A stretch of DNA of 64,000 bases from Pseudomonas sp. M30-35 (GCF_002163625.1 NZ_CP020892.1:2728001-2792000), one strand, 5' to 3'. Counted from the stretch's first letter, positions 1 to 10,110 are shown. A program made the numbers and translations. The notes: generated by a model from the letters alone, not told the origin.

Positions 1-116
1 GCAGATCAAAGCTTTCATAGTGCCTCTCAAATTTCAGGTTAGTCCGGTGACCAGCAGTATTTGCAGCCAGCCGAAGTGTGCAACTGTTAGCTATGACAAC
101 ATTAAATCGAATTGGA

Positions 117-1217
117 TCAACGCGTTGCACGCTCTCGTAGATACTCAACAACAGCAGTTTGCTCACCAGTGAACTCAATACGTCCTACTTTGTGCTCGTG
201 CTGAAATACATACATCGGATCGTAATACTCAACCAATAGCGTTTCGATCCAACCACGGTGAAGGCTGACATCGTTGTTGGCCTGTTGCTCGATCAAGGCT
301 TGATCCATGATCGCGGCTAGCCGTTGGTATCGCTCGCCGCCCAAGCGCTTGAGAATATTAGCCAAGCTTTGTTGCAAGCGCTCAGCGAAAGCTACAAAGC
401 CCGCTTCTTCGCCTAACAATTCGACAAACTCAGCGCGCAGGTCAATCACGTAGTCTTTTAGAATTCGCTCAACACGCCCTTCTACACTGTCTTCAAGCCA
501 GACCAGCGGAAAACTTTGCATAGCGTCATACAGTGGCAAAGGCAGCGAACAACGGCCGATGATTCGGCCCTCGTCTTCAAGCACGAATTGATTGATATCG
601 CGCTCACGTTTTTTCAGGATGTCGATGGCCAAGGCATTTTCAAAATCAATCTGCATCGGCTGGCCGGTCGCGCGCTTACCAAAGCTCGAACCCCGGTGGT
701 TGGCATGCCCTTCAAGGTCCAAGCTATTGGCCAATTGTGCAACCACTTCGGTTTTACCCGTGCCGGTCATACCGCCAACGAGAATAAACTGGCTTTGTTG
801 TATGGCTTGCTCTGTGGTTTCAATCAAAAAACCGCGCATGGCTTTATAACCGCCCACTACACGCGGATAGGCAATGCCTAGCTCGGACTTCATCCATTGC
901 TGCACGAGTTGCGAACGCAGGCCACCACGAAAGCAATATAAATATCCCTCTGGGTTGGCCTTGGCAAAAGCCGCCCATGCCGCCAAACGATCGGCCTTGA
1001 TCTGGCCATTAACCAGTTGATGGCCCAGTTCAATAGCCGCTTGCTGGCCGTGCTGCTTGTAACAGGTACCTACCTTTTGCCGCTCGATGTCATCCATCAG
1101 CGGTAAGTTAACGGCACCGGGAAATGCTCCCTTGTTGAACTCAATCGGGGCACGAGCATCCATCAGCGCGGTATCTTGCAAGAATATCTGGCGGTAGTCA
1201 TTGGTGTCGTCACGCAT
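117..1217 (-). CDS. selU: tRNA 2-selenouridine synthase (MnmH/SelU)
   Basis: This 366-residue protein replaces sulfur with selenium at 2-thiouridine in the wobble position of certain tRNAs, using selenophosphate and passing through a geranylated intermediate (family knowledge). The sequence shows an N-terminal rhodanese domain with the active-site Cys95 in YCFRGG. A P-loop ATPase-like half follows, with GGMTGTGKT at residues 148-156. Length and both halves match the family. Its ATG overlaps the selD stop codon by one base (TAATG), so the two are translationally coupled and selD supplies the selenophosphate. Confidence is high. Confidence 0.96.
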   Translation of the reverse strand: MRDDTNDYRQIFLQDTALMDARAPIEFNKGAFPGAVNLPLMDDIERQKVGTCYKQHGQQAAIELGHQLVNGQIKADRLAAWAAFAKANPEGYLYCFRGGLRSQLVQQWMKSELGIAYPRVVGGYKAMRGFLIETTEQAIQQSQFILVGGMTGTGKTEVVAQLANSLDLEGHANHRGSSFGKRATGQPMQIDFENALAIDILKKRERDINQFVLEDEGRIIGRCSLPLPLYDAMQSFPLVWLEDSVEGRVERILKDYVIDLRAEFVELLGEEAGFVAFAERLQQSLANILKRLGGERYQRLAAIMDQALIEQQANNDVSLHRGWIETLLVEYYDPMYVFQHEHKVGRIEFTGEQTAVVEYLRERATR

Positions 1218-2251
1218 TACACCACCTCAACCGCATAGCTCTGTCGCTCAAACATAGCGCCAATCGACTCAAGACTCAGGCCGCACTCACTGGCGACTTG
1301 CAGAAACTCGGCCTCACCTTCAGGGGTTACAGCAACCAGCAAGCCACCACTGGTTTGCGGGTCGCACAGGAGTAATTTGCACAGTTGCGGCAATGGCGCA
1401 ATCTTGTCGCCATAGCTATCAAAGTTGCGCAGCGTTCCACCCGGAGTACAGCCCTGCTCCAGATAATATTCAACACTCGGTAGACGCGGCACATTGGCAA
1501 ACTCAATGCGTGCAGTCAGACCGCTGCCATCCGCCATTTCGACCAAGTGCCCCAGCAGGCCGAAACCGGTGACGTCGGTCATTGCCATGACACCCGCCAA
1601 CTTGGCAAAACGACTGCCCGGCTTGTTTAGGGTGCACATCAAGTCACGCGCCAGGCCGATGTCTTCATCGCGCAATTTGGCTTTCTTTTCGGCGGTGGTA
1701 AGAATACCGATGCCCAGCGGTTTGGTCAGATACAGCTTGCAGCCGGCGGTGGCAGTGTCATTGCGCTTCATGTGGCGCTTTTCAACCAAACCGGTAACGG
1801 CCAGGCCAAAGATAGGCTCCGGCGCGTCAATCGAGTGACCGCCAGCCAAGGCAATACCTGCCTCGTCGCAGATAGAGCGGCCACCGCGAATCACTTCACG
1901 CGCGACTTCAGGCGCCAGCACATTGACCGGCCAGCCTAGAATCGCAATGGCCATCAGCGGGTCGCCCCCCATTGCATAGATATCGCTGATTGCGTTTGTG
2001 GCAGCAATCCGTCCGAAGTCATACGGATCATCAACGATGGGCATAAAGAAGTCGGTGGTCGAAACCACGCCGCGCTCAGCATCAATCTCGTACACCGCGG
2101 CATCATCGCGTGACGTATTGCCGACCCAAAGTTTAGGGTCGAGGTTCTGCGCACCGCTGCCGGCCAGAATCACCTCCAGAACCTTGGGTGAAATTTTGCA
2201 GCCACAACCGGCACCGTGGCTGTATTGGGTCAAACGAATTGGCTCACTCAT
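1217..2251 (-). CDS. selD: Selenide, water dikinase (selenophosphate synthetase)
   Basis: This 344-residue cytosolic enzyme makes selenophosphate from selenide and ATP, the selenium donor for SelU and for selenocysteine synthesis. The N-terminus carries the diagnostic GAGCGCK motif with Cys16 and Lys19, equivalent to E. coli Cys17 and Lys20. It is therefore the cysteine form, not a selenoprotein. Glycine-rich ATP-binding stretches such as [10 protein letters not shown] are present. It is first in a two-gene operon with selU (TAATG overlap) and is divergent from the patatin gene across about 110 bp. selA and selB are not in the window. Confidence 0.97.
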   Translation of the reverse strand: MSEPIRLTQYSHGAGCGCKISPKVLEVILAGSGAQNLDPKLWVGNTSRDDAAVYEIDAERGVVSTTDFFMPIVDDPYDFGRIAATNAISDIYAMGGDPLMAIAILGWPVNVLAPEVAREVIRGGRSICDEAGIALAGGHSIDAPEPIFGLAVTGLVEKRHMKRNDTATAGCKLYLTKPLGIGILTTAEKKAKLRDEDIGLARDLMCTLNKPGSRFAKLAGVMAMTDVTGFGLLGHLVEMADGSGLTARIEFANVPRLPSVEYYLEQGCTPGGTLRNFDSYGDKIAPLPQLCKLLLCDPQTSGGLLVAVTPEGEAEFLQVASECGLSLESIGAMFERQSYAVEVV

Positions 2252-2361
2252 GATTTCTCACTGGTCAGGTCGACAGGCGGGCACATTCTAGCAAATGCAG
2301 CCTTGGCGCTAGCGCCTCTCGCGAGTATGTTGATAAAACAAAGCGTTATGAGGGATTTAAG

Positions 2362-3393
2362 GTGAAAAAGCGAGTCGCACTGGTCTTGGGGTCAGGAGGT
2401 GCACGTGGTTATGCGCACATTGGTGTTATCGAAGAACTAGAATCCCGTGGCTACGACATCGCATGTGTTGCTGGCTGCTCCATGGGGGCTGTAGTGGGCG
2501 GTATTTACGCCGCCGGCAAACTCAAAGAATACAGTGAATGGACGCAGAGCTTAGATTACTTGGATGTCCTGCGCCTGCTCGACGTCAGCTTTCGGCTAGG
2601 CGCTATTCGCGGCGAGAAAGTATTTGGCCAAATTCGCGAAATCGTCGGCGAGGTCAATATCGAAGACCTGCGTATTCCTTTCACTGCTGTTGCGACCGAC
2701 CTGACCAATCAGCAGGAGATCTGGTTTCAGGAAGGTAATTTGCATCAAGCAATGCGTGCATCAGCGGCGATTCCGAGTCTCTTTACCCCTGTCATTCAAG
2801 GCTCACGCATGCTGGTCGATGGTGGCTTACTTAATCCACTGCCTATCGTTCCAGTAGTTTCGAGCCATTGCGACCTGATTATCGCGGTCAATCTCAATTC
2901 AACCAATCAGCAGCACTATCAACTGCCAGTTATCGAGCGCCCCCCAGCGATCAAGGGCCGCTTTGATGTCATGATGGCCTCGCTCGGCTCACGCCTGCCC
3001 ACATTGCGTCGAAAAAACGCTGAAGGTGAAGAGCAAGTACTCTTACTTGAAGATCGCGCCGCTATTGAGTACGAGTACATTTTGCAACCTGACCAGCAGC
3101 CGCCTGCCGCGCCCGAGCCTGAGGCCGAAGCAGCGCCAAAGTCTGCCTCTGGCTCACGCATTGCCAGCGTTGGCGGCCCGGCCTCGTTGTTAGAGTTGGT
3201 CAACCAGAGCTTTGAAGTGATGCAAGCATCATTGGCGCAATACAAGATTGCTGGCTATCCGCCGGATATCCTGATCAATGTGCCTAAGCGCGTGTGCCGT
3301 TTCTTTGAATTCTATAAAGCCCCGGAGCTAATCATGCTCGGCCGCCAAATTGCCAAAGATACGCTGGACAAGTATGAGCGCGGCGATCACTAA
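2362..3393 (+). CDS. Patatin-like phospholipase (RssA-type)
   Basis: This 343-residue serine hydrolase of the patatin family has the glycine-rich oxyanion loop GSGGARG at residues 10-16. The nucleophile is Ser40 in GCSMG, and the catalytic Asp153 lies in the DGG motif. These form the Ser-Asp dyad of the family. There is no signal peptide, so it is probably cytoplasmic. Residues around 240-265 form a Pro/Ala/Glu-rich, probably disordered insert before a conserved C-terminal helical part. It resembles the RssA/YlbK branch, whose physiological lipid substrate is unknown. It is divergent from selD and convergent with the AI-2E transporter gene, with a bidirectional hairpin terminator between. Confidence 0.88.
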   Translation: MKKRVALVLGSGGARGYAHIGVIEELESRGYDIACVAGCSMGAVVGGIYAAGKLKEYSEWTQSLDYLDVLRLLDVSFRLGAIRGEKVFGQIREIVGEVNIEDLRIPFTAVATDLTNQQEIWFQEGNLHQAMRASAAIPSLFTPVIQGSRMLVDGGLLNPLPIVPVVSSHCDLIIAVNLNSTNQQHYQLPVIERPPAIKGRFDVMMASLGSRLPTLRRKNAEGEEQVLLLEDRAAIEYEYILQPDQQPPAAPEPEAEAAPKSASGSRIASVGGPASLLELVNQSFEVMQASLAQYKIAGYPPDILINVPKRVCRFFEFYKAPELIMLGRQIAKDTLDKYERGDH

Positions 3394-3423
3394 GACCCAA
3401 TACTCAGCAGACGCCGCACAATC

Positions 3424-3451
3424 AAAACGACCGCCTTTTGGCGGTCGTTTT
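3424..3451. terminator. Bidirectional rho-independent terminator
   Basis: A perfect hairpin with arms AAAACGACCGCC and GGCGGTCGTTTT and a TTTT loop. A/T tracts on both sides let it stop both the patatin transcript (+) and the convergent transporter transcript (-). Confidence 0.9.
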
Positions 3452-3454
3452 CGA

Positions 3455-4543
3455 TTAGACGGGTGGCTGCTCTTTACTGAGCATGACTTCCCCCGACTCC
3501 GTCTCAAGCCTGGGTCGCCCATGCTCGACCCAGTCGGTGACCAGGTTGTAAGCAACCGCCAGTAAGGTTGGCCCCAGGAACAGGCCCATGAAACCAAACG
3601 ACAGAATGCCGCCAAGCACCCCAAGCAACACCACCACAAGCGGTAAATTACCGCCTCGGCTGATCAGGTAAGGCTTAAGAATATTGTCGACACCACTAAT
3701 GATCAACAACCCCCAAATGCCGAGGAAGATCGTCATGCCGACCTCACCATTCCAGGCCAGCCAAGCCACGGCTGGCACCCACACCAAGGGCGGAAACATC
3801 AACAGACTGGCGCCAAAGGTCAGCAAGCCAAGAAGTAATGCCCCCGGCACGCCTGCAATCAAGAAACCGATGTAAGCCAATACGGCCTGTGCAGCAGCCG
3901 TACCAATCACACCGTTGACGACGCGCTGGACAGTGCCCGCAATCAGGTTCAGGTAATGGTCTGCACGGTCTTCGATCAAACGTTCAAGCAGGCTGCGGGC
4001 AAACGCAGCAAGGCGCGGGCCGTCGCGGTAAAAGAAAAACACCAGCACCAAACTCAACGCCAGTTCGAGCATGCTCCCGCCAATCTGCGCACTGCGCTCC
4101 AACAGCCAATTACCAACTTGACCGAAGTAAGGTCGTAGCGACTCAAAGAAGGCAGCGCCTTGCTGGTCAACGGTTTGCCAGAGTGAAACCAAACGATCAC
4201 CCACCAATGGCACGCTCGCAAGCCAATAAGGTGGAGCAGGCAACCCCGTTACCTGAAGGTTTTTGATCAAGCCGGTGGCATCGCGAATATGATCCGCCAA
4301 GTTATAACCGAGCAACACCAACGGCACCGCAACCAGCACTATCCAGCAGAGTGTCAATATGGCTGCTGCCAATGACTCACGCCCTTTGAGCAAGCGGGTT
4401 AACCAGAGCATTAATGGCCAACTGGCGAAAGCCAGCACAGCAGCCCAGAACAGCGCCGACCAAAACGGCGCAAGCACCCACAAGCTTGCACCCAGCAATG
4501 CCAGCAGCAATATCTGCACCAGCAGGCGATCGTTATTGAGCAT
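3455..4543 (-). CDS. AI-2E family transporter (PerM/YdiK-like)
   Basis: This 362-residue inner-membrane protein of the AI-2 exporter family (PF01594) is named for E. coli TqsA, although most members have unknown substrates. Hydrophobic segments occur at about residues 8-45, 58-82, 150-175 and 205-330, giving seven to eight transmembrane helices. A soluble stretch at about 95-150 separates the two halves, as is typical. The C-terminal part contains the conserved GILSFGFMGLFLGP stretch. It is preceded by a hairpin (4567-4594) that separates it from the upstream DUF4892 gene, so it is probably transcribed alone. Confidence 0.85.
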   Translation of the reverse strand: MLNNDRLLVQILLLALLGASLWVLAPFWSALFWAAVLAFASWPLMLWLTRLLKGRESLAAAILTLCWIVLVAVPLVLLGYNLADHIRDATGLIKNLQVTGLPAPPYWLASVPLVGDRLVSLWQTVDQQGAAFFESLRPYFGQVGNWLLERSAQIGGSMLELALSLVLVFFFYRDGPRLAAFARSLLERLIEDRADHYLNLIAGTVQRVVNGVIGTAAAQAVLAYIGFLIAGVPGALLLGLLTFGASLLMFPPLVWVPAVAWLAWNGEVGMTIFLGIWGLLIISGVDNILKPYLISRGGNLPLVVVLLGVLGGILSFGFMGLFLGPTLLAVAYNLVTDWVEHGRPRLETESGEVMLSKEQPPV

Positions 4544-4566
4544 TTATACGTTCCTAATAAAGGACA

Positions 4567-4621
4567 AAGGCCCTGTGGGTTAACACAGAGCCTTGTTAAT
4601 CAGCCAAGGAGCTTGCCTTGG
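4567..4621 (-). terminator. Hairpin(s) downstream of the DUF4892 gene
   Basis: Two stems lie here. Imperfect arms at 4567-4577 and 4584-4594 (AAGGCCCTGTG with CACAGAGCCTT, one mismatch) are followed on the minus strand by TTTGTCCTTT. Next to them is a CCAAGG/CCTTGG stem at 4604-4621. This is probably the terminator of the GST-DUF4892 transcript. Confidence 0.6.
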
Positions 4622-4672
4622 TTGATGTCGCAACAGTAAGCGGGTGCCGAGCTGCGGCGAATATTCTGCTTT

Positions 4673-5482
4673 TCAGCGAAGTACATTCACCTGCAAACCT
4701 GCAACATCCGCATCACCCAACTCAAGCCGTGCACTGCGCACACGTTGCTCGACTAGCGCCTCGCGCCAGCTTTCTGCACTGGCGCCAGCAAGGCTTACAC
4801 GCATTGTGCTATCCGAATTCAAAGCCCGCGACAGTGCTTCAATCCACGCAGGAGTTGGCTCCTGTTGATTGGACAAGTTCAACACGCCAGTGGTTCGCAA
4901 CTGCCTTAATAGTGTTGCAGGGGTTGGCACTATCTCAGCTAAAGCCGTGTCGTTGGCGAGTAATTCGGCGTGTAAATATGCCCGACGATTACCGCGAGTG
5001 ATGCTGTATAGCGCAAGAAGACTGTCTTGCTGCGGCTCTGCCAGTCGAAACAAGGCAAACGACTGTTGCTCATCCGGGCCATACAGGATTGATTTGGAGA
5101 AGACCGAATTAGCCCACAGGCTACTCCCCCCACAATCACGCCCCTGACACCAATAAAGCATCTGGGCATCCTCGGCCAACAGCGCTTCACGGGTGGTATT
5201 GAACACATCATTAGAGCTGTGCGTATCTGGCAGCCGGTAGGTTATGGTCGTGAGCTGGCCCTTGAGTTGAATTTCATTCTCATAGCGCAAACGGCCGCTA
5301 ATCCGGCGAATGGAGCCTTGCGGATAAATGCGCTCCTGACCCGGTTCGTCGCTGTAGCTGATGATTTCGCTACCCGCAAAGCGCGGCATTATGGGTAAAT
5401 CCTGACTGCCAGGCACATCTGCAAGCACTGCCGAGCTGAGCAGCATACCGACAACAACATAAAAACTACGTAGACCGACCAT
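4673..5482 (-). CDS. DUF4892 domain-containing exported protein
   Basis: This 269-residue protein starts with a typical Sec signal peptide, cleaved about after residue 21 (VLA-D). The mature part resembles the DUF4892 proteins common in Pseudomonas, whose function is unknown. An N-terminal region with EIISYSDEPGQERIYP is followed by a segment with the pair CQGRDCGG. The C-terminal part (about 205-269) recalls OmpA-like periplasmic folds (LSRALNSDSTMRVSLAG), but a clear peptidoglycan-binding motif is not visible. Its ATG overlaps the stop codon of the upstream GST gene by one base. Confidence 0.75.
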   Translation of the reverse strand: MVGLRSFYVVVGMLLSSAVLADVPGSQDLPIMPRFAGSEIISYSDEPGQERIYPQGSIRRISGRLRYENEIQLKGQLTTITYRLPDTHSSNDVFNTTREALLAEDAQMLYWCQGRDCGGSSLWANSVFSKSILYGPDEQQSFALFRLAEPQQDSLLALYSITRGNRRAYLHAELLANDTALAEIVPTPATLLRQLRTTGVLNLSNQQEPTPAWIEALSRALNSDSTMRVSLAGASAESWREALVEQRVRSARLELGDADVAGLQVNVLR

Positions 5483-6144
5483 TAGCGAGCCAACATTGTC
5501 TGCGCGGAGTTAACGGCTTTTGCACCGCCTTCTTCGCTGTGTGGAATGTTCAGGCCGCGCTGCACTGCTGGCCGCTGAGCAATGACATCAAGCCAGCGCT
5601 GAAGGTTGTCTAGCCCATCAATTGAAACCCCGGCCCACTCATGGAGGCGCACCCAAGGAAACGTCGCGATATCCGCGATGCTATAGCTCCCGGCTAAATA
5701 CTCAGCCTGCGCCAACCGCGAGTCGAGCACCTCATATAAGCGCCGAGTTTCATGCTGATAACGATCGATGCCCACCTGAATTTTCTCAGGTAAATAGCGG
5801 TAGAACACGTTGGCCTGCCCCTGCATTGGGCCAATACCGCCCATTTGGAACATTAACCATTGCATCACCAGCGAGCGCTTTTTGGCATCCTGCGGCATTA
5901 ACTTTCCGGTTTTCTCGGCGAGATAGATCAGTACAGCACCTGACTCAAACACAGCAAAATCATCATTGCCACGGTCAACAATCGCCGGGATTCGTCCATT
6001 AGGGTTAACGTTGAGAAATTCTGGGGCTTTCTGTTGTTTCTTGTCGAAACTCAACGCGTGCACGTTATAGGGTAGCTCAAGCTCTTCGAGAGCAATCGCT
6101 ACTTTGTGCCCATTCGGTGTCGCCGCGGTGTAAAAGTCGATCAT
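5482..6144 (-). CDS. Glutathione S-transferase-like protein (YfcG/YghU type)
   Basis: This 220-residue two-domain protein has a thioredoxin-fold N-terminus beginning [14 protein letters not shown] and the NPNGRIPAI stretch that places the cis-proline of GSTs. The all-helical C-terminal domain follows. The sequence is closest to the bacterial nu-class or disulfide-bond oxidoreductase group (YfcG, YghU), which binds glutathione or glutathione disulfide. The ATG at 6144 is chosen because GGAG lies just upstream. An in-frame ATG four codons earlier overlaps that Shine-Dalgarno. It is coupled to the DUF4892 gene by TAATG. The physiological substrate is unknown. Confidence 0.85.
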   Translation of the reverse strand: MIDFYTAATPNGHKVAIALEELELPYNVHALSFDKKQQKAPEFLNVNPNGRIPAIVDRGNDDFAVFESGAVLIYLAEKTGKLMPQDAKKRSLVMQWLMFQMGGIGPMQGQANVFYRYLPEKIQVGIDRYQHETRRLYEVLDSRLAQAEYLAGSYSIADIATFPWVRLHEWAGVSIDGLDNLQRWLDVIAQRPAVQRGLNIPHSEEGGAKAVNSAQTMLAR

Positions 6145-6194
6145 GTGCTTCTCCATTGCAATGGCACCACCATTCCCCAGTTCGGTTTACCAAG

Positions 6195-7064
6195 TCAAGA
6201 AGCGTGCATAAAGCGATTGAAACAGTCTGCTACGAGCAGCGCACCGGGCTCATCATCAAGGTGCAGATGGTGACCGCCCGGCAGAGTCGTTACCGCGAAA
6301 TCAAGCTGGCTGACAATTTTGTCGAAACTGGCCTTGGCCTTGCCCAGCAAGATGCCCTGCTCTGCCACAACCAAACTCACTGGACAGGCCACTCGCTTGG
6401 CAAACGCCATCGCCTGAGCGTGGGTCAGTAACAGTTTAGACGGCAAAGTGAGACGGCTGTCGGCGCGCCACGAATAGCCGCCGGGCACCTCAAGCAAACC
6501 GCGCGCCGCCAAGAACTGTGCGGCCTCAAGGCTAACTGAGGTCATGCCGTTCATGCGCATTTCAACGGCGCGCTTGAAGTCGGGATGAACTGTTTTGCGT
6601 TTTTTAGCCAGAAGCATCTGCGCAACTAACGCATCACCGAAGCGCTCAGGCGCATCCTCGGCTTCCAGGGTGTGCGGAGTCACCCCATCAATCAGTGCCA
6701 AGCGCTCAACCCGTTCAGGCAAGGCGCCAGCCAGCAACAAACCGACAATCGCCCCCATTGAGTGGCCGATGACACTGAATTTTTCCCACTGAAGAAACTC
6801 AGCCGCCTGCACTACATCGTAGACATAGTCCCAAATCGCATAGCTGACGCCCGCTGGCCGATGCTCGGATAACCCATGCCCGGCAAAATCCAATGCCACA
6901 ATACGCAAGCCTTCGAGCTTAGGCGCCAATCGGGCATAAGTTGCGGCGTTATCCAGCCAGCCGTGCAAGGCAATGACTGGCTTGCCATCTTCAGGCCCAT
7001 AAACCTGAGCGGCGAGTTCGATATGTGGAAGGCGTAAACGCAGCTCTTCAATATTCGGGGTCAT
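6195..7064 (-). CDS. Alpha/beta hydrolase
   Basis: This 289-residue hydrolase of the alpha/beta fold has the oxyanion-hole region HGWLDN at 34-39 and the nucleophile elbow GHSMG with Ser102. The catalytic His lies at 265 or 266 in GGHHLHLDD. No signal peptide is present. It overlaps the next upstream hydrolase gene by four bases (ATGA), so two hydrolases are made from one transcript. The family includes esterases and peroxidases, and the substrate cannot be predicted. Confidence 0.85.
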   Translation of the reverse strand: MTPNIEELRLRLPHIELAAQVYGPEDGKPVIALHGWLDNAATYARLAPKLEGLRIVALDFAGHGLSEHRPAGVSYAIWDYVYDVVQAAEFLQWEKFSVIGHSMGAIVGLLLAGALPERVERLALIDGVTPHTLEAEDAPERFGDALVAQMLLAKKRKTVHPDFKRAVEMRMNGMTSVSLEAAQFLAARGLLEVPGGYSWRADSRLTLPSKLLLTHAQAMAFAKRVACPVSLVVAEQGILLGKAKASFDKIVSQLDFAVTTLPGGHHLHLDDEPGALLVADCFNRFMHAS

Positions 7065-7897
7065 GCAGTGTCCTTACTTGAGTCGTCATTGCCACTGCTG
7101 CTCCAGCGGCTAAAAAATGACTTTAACAGTTGCGCGGTTTGCAACGGATGTTCCAAAGGAAACATGTGACCACCCGGCAAGGTCAGGTACTCACCGTTAG
7201 GCACACGACGTACATGCCGCGTGTGATGCGGTAACACCACTCGGCTATGGCGACCACGGACCATCACCAGCGGCACTTTTAGCTGCTGCGGACGACCAGC
7301 ACTTATGTGCGGCACATTGCGGTAGATACTGATTTCTGTCGCCGGATCAAAGCGCAGGCGTAGCCCTGCTCCCGCTGGCTGCAAGCCATGCTCGATGTAG
7401 GCACTTAAACATTCGGGGTCAAACCTGCGAAACAGGCTTTTACCGGCAAAGTAACGGTGCGCTTCGGCGGCATCAGCAAACTCTTCGCGCCGGCCAATGG
7501 TTCGCCCAGCGGGTGTGATGCGATCAATAAAGCCAAAGCGCTTGGCTGCGCGAATGACCATTTGATCAGCCAAGGTTAACAACGGCGAATCGAGCATGGC
7601 GACGCCCAGATACAACTCCGGACGTAACTGTGCGGCGTGGTAATGCAGCACGCCACCGAGCGAATGCCCCACACCCCAAACCGGCTGATCCAGCTGCTCG
7701 AGGTGATGAATTAACTCACTAACCAGGTTGCCCCAGTTTTCATTAACCGGAAAATCAGGGTTGTGGCCGTGCTGACCAAGATGCTCGACCCGATATTGCG
7801 GCGCCAGCGCGTTGAACAACTTGGCGTAGGTGGCTGCCGGAAAACCGTTAGCGTGGGCAAAAAATACAGTTTGAGGGCTCGGCATTGGTTCACTCAA
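7061..7897 (-). CDS. Alpha/beta hydrolase
   Basis: This 278-residue alpha/beta hydrolase has the HANGFP oxyanion region at 15-20, the nucleophile Ser79 in GHSLGG and a probable catalytic His in PGGHMFPLEHP near residue 250. It is different from its downstream partner, so the pair is not a recent tandem duplication. The ATGA overlap with that partner implies coupled translation. A Ser/Asp-rich tail (SSSGNDDSSKDTA) ends the protein. The substrate is unknown. Confidence 0.85.
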   Translation of the reverse strand: MSEPMPSPQTVFFAHANGFPAATYAKLFNALAPQYRVEHLGQHGHNPDFPVNENWGNLVSELIHHLEQLDQPVWGVGHSLGGVLHYHAAQLRPELYLGVAMLDSPLLTLADQMVIRAAKRFGFIDRITPAGRTIGRREEFADAAEAHRYFAGKSLFRRFDPECLSAYIEHGLQPAGAGLRLRFDPATEISIYRNVPHISAGRPQQLKVPLVMVRGRHSRVVLPHHTRHVRRVPNGEYLTLPGGHMFPLEHPLQTAQLLKSFFSRWSSSGNDDSSKDTA

Positions 7898-7971
7898 TCA
7901 ATCGAAACTGAGCGAATTGTCCAGCACCCACGCTGCTACCACAATGACTGTAACTGCCAGTGATGATGGTG

Positions 7972-8625
7972 CTATTGCCAAACACCCGTTGCCACAGCCA
8001 CGCGAACGAGGATCGCTGCAGCGACAAAAATAAAAACCACACCGCAGAATAAATCGATAGTGGGCACCAGGCGCATCAAGCGTACTTGCAGGCTGCGATG
8101 GGTTAAACCAATGCTCAGCAGGCTAAACCAAAGCAACCCAACGCCAAACAATATAGTTGCTGCAGCCACCTTGCCTGACACTGACATATGCGCCGGAATC
8201 AAACTGCTTAACAGCGCCAGGAAAAACACCAATGCCTTGGGGTTGAGTATGTTGGTGGCAAAGCCGCGCAGCCATGGTCCCAGTGCGGAGGGTTCCAAGG
8301 CGCGAGTGAACTGTCCGGTTTGTACGGCTGAGGGGCTGAAACGTGAGCGTAAAGCGCCAACCCCCAACCACGCTAAAAAGCCTGCGCCAGCGACCTGAAT
8401 CAAATTAAACAGTATCGGCGAACTGCTAAGCAGCAATGACACGCCGGTTAGCACCAAAATACCGTGCAGCAAAATCCCGCAAGCAAGGCCTAACGCACTG
8501 AGCAAACCGCTACGCCGACCTTGGTGAATCGAGGTGCGTACAACCAGCGCCACATCTGGCCCAGGACTGATAAGCGCTAATACGAACACAGCCGTCAGCG
8601 ACAGCAAGACAGAACTCTCCTGCAT
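7972..8625 (-). CDS. LysE/RhtB family amino acid exporter
   Basis: This 217-residue inner-membrane exporter has five to six hydrophobic helices and the family signature ISPGPDVALVVRTSIHQGRRSGL near the N-terminus. The ATG at 8625 has GGAG six bases upstream. A GTG four codons earlier is in frame but overlaps that site. Members export amino acids or homoserine lactones. The AraC-type regulator gene ends 44 bp upstream on the same strand, and this pairing often marks local control of the exporter (inference). Confidence 0.88.
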   Translation of the reverse strand: MQESSVLLSLTAVFVLALISPGPDVALVVRTSIHQGRRSGLLSALGLACGILLHGILVLTGVSLLLSSSPILFNLIQVAGAGFLAWLGVGALRSRFSPSAVQTGQFTRALEPSALGPWLRGFATNILNPKALVFFLALLSSLIPAHMSVSGKVAAATILFGVGLLWFSLLSIGLTHRSLQVRLMRLVPTIDLFCGVVFIFVAAAILVRVAVATGVWQ

Positions 8626-8669
8626 GGCAATCTCCACAAGATCAGGTAAAAAACTAGGAAGGGTTTAAA

Positions 8670-9479
8670 TCAGCGGTTTGAACGCAGCTTTGCTGGAGGC
8701 AAACCGTAGGTTCGGCGAAACAAACGAGAAAAATGCGCTTGATCGTAGAAGCCCAGTTGCAAGGCAATTTGACTCAGTGACTCACCGCTCAGTACGCGCG
8801 GTAACGCCCTTTCCAAGCGCAATTGAGTCAACCATTGATGCGGCGGCAAACCACACTGGCGACTGAAGCTACGCAGTGCCTGCCAAGGGCTTAGGCCACA
8901 AAAAGCGGCCAACTCTTCGAGCAACGGCGGCTGATCAAGCCGTGACTCCAGCCAGTCACGCAAACGCGCCCAAGTGCGCAGGTCAAAACCTTGATCATGC
9001 TCCTTGATCCGCAGGGTCGAGCTGATATCCAGCAAGGTTGCGAGCATATTCAACAGGTAACTTTCCTGCGCCAGTGTCGAGTCACCGTTGACTAAAGAGG
9101 CATGCAGGCTGCCTAACTGCTGTTGCAGCTTTACATTGCGCAAAGAAGAACTGGTCAGGCGCGGCGTGCCATGGCGTTCGTCACTAAAGCTGCGACTGGC
9201 CAGTTCAAGTCGTTGTGGATCGAGGGCCAGCACGCGGATGCGATAACCCTCGCCAGTCAGACTCGCGCCGTCATGAATCTGTTCAGGTGCCATCAGCAAC
9301 GCGTCGCCCATTGTCGCCTGCTGGCGCTCACCACGGCACACATAACGATGCTGCCCGCGCAACATCAAGCCGATGTGGTACTCCAGGTGAAAGTGCCGGG
9401 GAAAGGCAAAATTATGGTACTCGGCGTTGATCAAACGTACGCCGGGTAAACCACTGATGATGTGCTGAGTCTGTTCCAT
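8670..9479 (-). CDS. AraC family transcriptional regulator
   Basis: This 269-residue regulator has an N-terminal cupin-like ligand domain (FPRHFHLEYHIGLMLRG, about 20-40) and a C-terminal double helix-turn-helix of the AraC/XylS type. The last 100 residues hold LEELAAFCGLSPWQALRSF and the family signature LSQIALQLGFYDQAHFSRLFRRTYG. The start at 9479 (MEQTQHI) is preferred because the longer open frame upstream runs into the thioesterase gene and lacks domain similarity. It likely controls the adjacent LysE-type exporter. Confidence 0.87.
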   Translation of the reverse strand: MEQTQHIISGLPGVRLINAEYHNFAFPRHFHLEYHIGLMLRGQHRYVCRGERQQATMGDALLMAPEQIHDGASLTGEGYRIRVLALDPQRLELASRSFSDERHGTPRLTSSSLRNVKLQQQLGSLHASLVNGDSTLAQESYLLNMLATLLDISSTLRIKEHDQGFDLRTWARLRDWLESRLDQPPLLEELAAFCGLSPWQALRSFSRQCGLPPHQWLTQLRLERALPRVLSGESLSQIALQLGFYDQAHFSRLFRRTYGLPPAKLRSNR

Positions 9480-9589
9480 AGGCGCTACTTTACCTACTTG
9501 CAGCGCTATGATCTTGGACAAAATTGCAGCGGGCAACACAATCACAGCGTGGCTGGTTTGCGTGCCTTTTTCAGAGGATTCCTGGCCGC

Positions 9590-10030
9590 TTACTTGGGTA
9601 TTTCGCCACCATGGGCGACAACCGCCACCGTGAGCCGTGAAATGCAACTGGTTTTGCCATCTTCAGTCGTCAGTCGAATGTCCCACACATGCGTTGTGCG
9701 GCCCAGGTGAACGGCTCGCGCAACAGCAGTCACACGTCCGCTGCGCACACCGCGTAGATGGTTAGCATTGACCTCCAGGCCCACACAGTAGAATTTCTCT
9801 GTATCGATACACTGGTAGCTTGCGGTGGAGCCCAATGTTTCAGCGAGCACCACCGATGCGCCACCATGCAGCAGTCCATAGGGTTGATGGGTACGGGAAT
9901 CAACGACCATGCTCGCAGTTATCGACTCATCGTCAAATGACTCGAAGCGGATATCCAGCTGTTCACCGATGGTATTTTTCAGCGTTGCATTCAAACCATC
10001 GATATCGGGTGTTCGGCGCCACAGGCTCAT
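9590..10030 (-). CDS. Hotdog-fold acyl-CoA thioesterase (YdiI/PaaI type)
   Basis: This 146-residue single hotdog domain carries the motif GLLHGGASVVLAETLGS (residues 52-68), with HGG at 55-57 and the catalytic Glu64. The sequence is very close to E. coli YdiI/MenI, the DHNA-CoA thioesterase. Menaquinone synthesis is not expected in Pseudomonas, so a broader role in releasing aromatic or acyl groups from CoA is more likely. It lies 80 bp downstream of an acyl-CoA ligase gene on the same strand, which fits a role in acyl-CoA turnover. Confidence 0.85.
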   Translation of the reverse strand: MSLWRRTPDIDGLNATLKNTIGEQLDIRFESFDDESITASMVVDSRTHQPYGLLHGGASVVLAETLGSTASYQCIDTEKFYCVGLEVNANHLRGVRSGRVTAVARAVHLGRTTHVWDIRLTTEDGKTSCISRLTVAVVAHGGEIPK

Positions 10031-10110
10031 ACGCGTTCCTTATATATAACGTTGCACCACCACCGATGAACCCGAATCAAGCACGACCGGTGAGTATTGT
10101 TCACAGCGGG

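Noticed and set aside
1..116. Sequence at the window start
   Set aside because: Downstream end of selU and flanking sequence; nothing recognisable.
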